From assembly GCA_025363325.1 (NCBI GenBank), contig JANYEF010000201.1, forward strand, positions 1 through 6,555: 6,555 bases of DNA. The letters are read 5' to 3'. Made by a program: the position numbers and the translations under genes. The notes beneath the pieces were generated by a model. That model saw only the letters and a program-made list of their open reading frames with translations, made no database searches and had not been told where the DNA came from. Position 1 is the first letter of the stretch. Each line of letters starts with the position of its first letter. Positions 6,052 through 6,555 of this stretch are shown piece by piece. This DNA is from Nitrospira sp. GTDB taxonomy: Bacteria > Nitrospirota > Nitrospiria > Nitrospirales > Nitrospiraceae.

Positions 6052-6080
6052 CATATACTATAGCAAGATTGAAATGTCAG
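6052..6080 (-). promoter_or_regulatory. Candidate luxR promoter
   Basis: On the minus strand, CTGACA (6080-6075, 5/6 to TTGACA) and TATATG (6057-6052, 4/6 to TATAAT) are 17 bp apart, giving a start near 6045 and a leader of about 50 bases before the luxR ATG. A slightly shifted TATAGT (6062-6057) is a better -10 but lacks a well-spaced -35. Confidence 0.4.
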
Positions 6081-6083
6081 ATA

Positions 6084-6124
6084 ATAGGGCCATAAAAGCT
6101 ATAGCGAGGGCCATTTGGCCCTAT
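6084..6124. repeat. Operator-like repeat cluster between luxR and the FadL-type gene
   Basis: AGGGCCAT occurs twice in direct orientation (6086-6093 and 6107-6114), offset by exactly 21 bp, or two helical turns. The second copy forms a palindrome with the following TGGCCCT (6107-6122), and ATAGGGCC (6084-6091) is also inverted against GGCCCTAT (6117-6124). The perfect palindrome GCTATAGC lies between them (6098-6105), and CTATAGC recurs at 6058-6064. The cluster lies just upstream of the candidate luxR promoter. On the plus strand it overlaps a possible FadL-gene promoter (TTGAAA 6069-6074, CATAAA 6091-6096, 16-bp spacer). No lux-box-like site is seen here. The remaining stretch to 6227 shows nothing I can name. 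Confidence 0.55.
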
Positions 6125-6227
6125 CCATAACACGTTAATTACACAACGGGGACTGGACAGAGCAAAGAGCCACCTTGTACCATTTGCCGTTTTTCCCACG
6201 GATTGAACGGAAAGGAACGGGAAGACT

Positions 6228-6555
6228 ATGGTTTGGATAGTTTTTTCTGCGGTGTGGATTTCTGCCTTGATGTACCCCGCCATGACTTCTGCCCAGGCTA
6301 TCCGATTTCAGCCGCAAGGAGCTGCGGCGGCCGGTCAGGGGAATGCGTTTGCCGCTCAGGCGGACGATCCCTCGGCCATCCACTTTAATCCAGCCGGATT
6401 GACTCAAGTCGATGGCGTCCAGAGTCTTGCTGGATCGAATCTCGTGGGAGGGTCGATCAAATACAAGAGCCCAGCGGGTCTTGATACAAGAGGTGATCTC
6501 GGTGGCAGTATCACCTCTCCACCTCCAAGCCATTTCTATCTGAGTGCCAATCTTG
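6228..6555 (+). CDS. N-terminal part of a FadL/OmpP1/TodX-family outer-membrane transporter (runs off window)
   Basis: The first 109 codons are open to the right edge with no stop. The start is ATG 6228; an in-frame stop at 6204-6206 and no other start codon after it rule out an earlier one. AAGGA (6212-6216) and GGGAAG (6219-6224) are possible ribosome binding sites. Residues 1-24 form a hydrophobic signal peptide ending TSAQA, though without a basic residue at its start. The mature protein begins with the family signature, a glycine/alanine-rich segment GAAAAGQGNAFAAQADDPSA (31-50) followed by IHFNPAGLTQVDG. In FadL this N-terminal segment forms the plug (hatch) inside a beta-barrel that takes up hydrophobic molecules. 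The substrate is unknown; nearby luxI/luxR makes an acyl signal worth considering. It is divergent from luxR with 232 bp between starts. Confidence 0.88.
   Translation, partial: MVWIVFSAVWISALMYPAMTSAQAIRFQPQGAAAAGQGNAFAAQADDPSAIHFNPAGLTQVDGVQSLAGSNLVGGSIKYKSPAGLDTRGDLGGSITSPPPSHFYLSANL

Overview
The window looks like a chromosomal piece of a Gram-negative bacterium: it has an outer-membrane FadL/OmpP1-type porin, a lipoprotein and a UPF0114 inner-membrane protein. The gene set (LuxI/LuxR, NarX/NarL-type two-component genes, moderately high GC) would suit Nitrospira or a similar lineage. That assignment is an inference from gene content only. I see no rRNA, tRNA, CRISPR or insertion sequence.

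Layout. Positions 1-846 (minus strand) hold the start of a lipoprotein gene cut by the left edge and, upstream of it, a complete UPF0114/YqhA membrane protein. Positions 943-1353 (minus) encode a stand-alone receiver domain whose phosphoacceptor Asp is Asn. Positions 1543-4240 (minus) form a tight three-gene signalling operon in the order soluble HisKA_3 histidine kinase, PAS-containing HisKA_3 histidine kinase, NarL/FixJ response regulator, with ATGA stop/start overlaps at both junctions. Positions 4241-4409 are a divergent control region. Positions 4410-5150 (plus) encode a LuxI acyl-homoserine-lactone synthase. Positions 5198-5995 (minus) encode a LuxR receptor-regulator convergent with luxI. 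From 6228 to the right edge (plus) is the 5' part of a FadL/OmpP1/TodX-family outer-membrane protein that has no in-frame stop inside the window.

How the genes may work together. LuxI and LuxR form a quorum-sensing pair with all diagnostic residues intact. The 169-bp region between luxI and the kinase operon holds a 20-bp palindrome with the same ACCTG-N10-CAGGT architecture as the classical lux box. It is nested in a 46-bp inverted repeat and lies almost midway between the two divergent start codons (76 and 73 bp away), with a -10-like hexamer at a suitable distance on each side. The simplest reading is that LuxR plus signal controls luxI and also the kinase-kinase-regulator operon, wiring quorum sensing into a two-component cascade. 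The FadL-type gene next to luxR could be a further part, since FadL homologues are known to help some rhizobia perceive long-chain AHLs; this link is inference.
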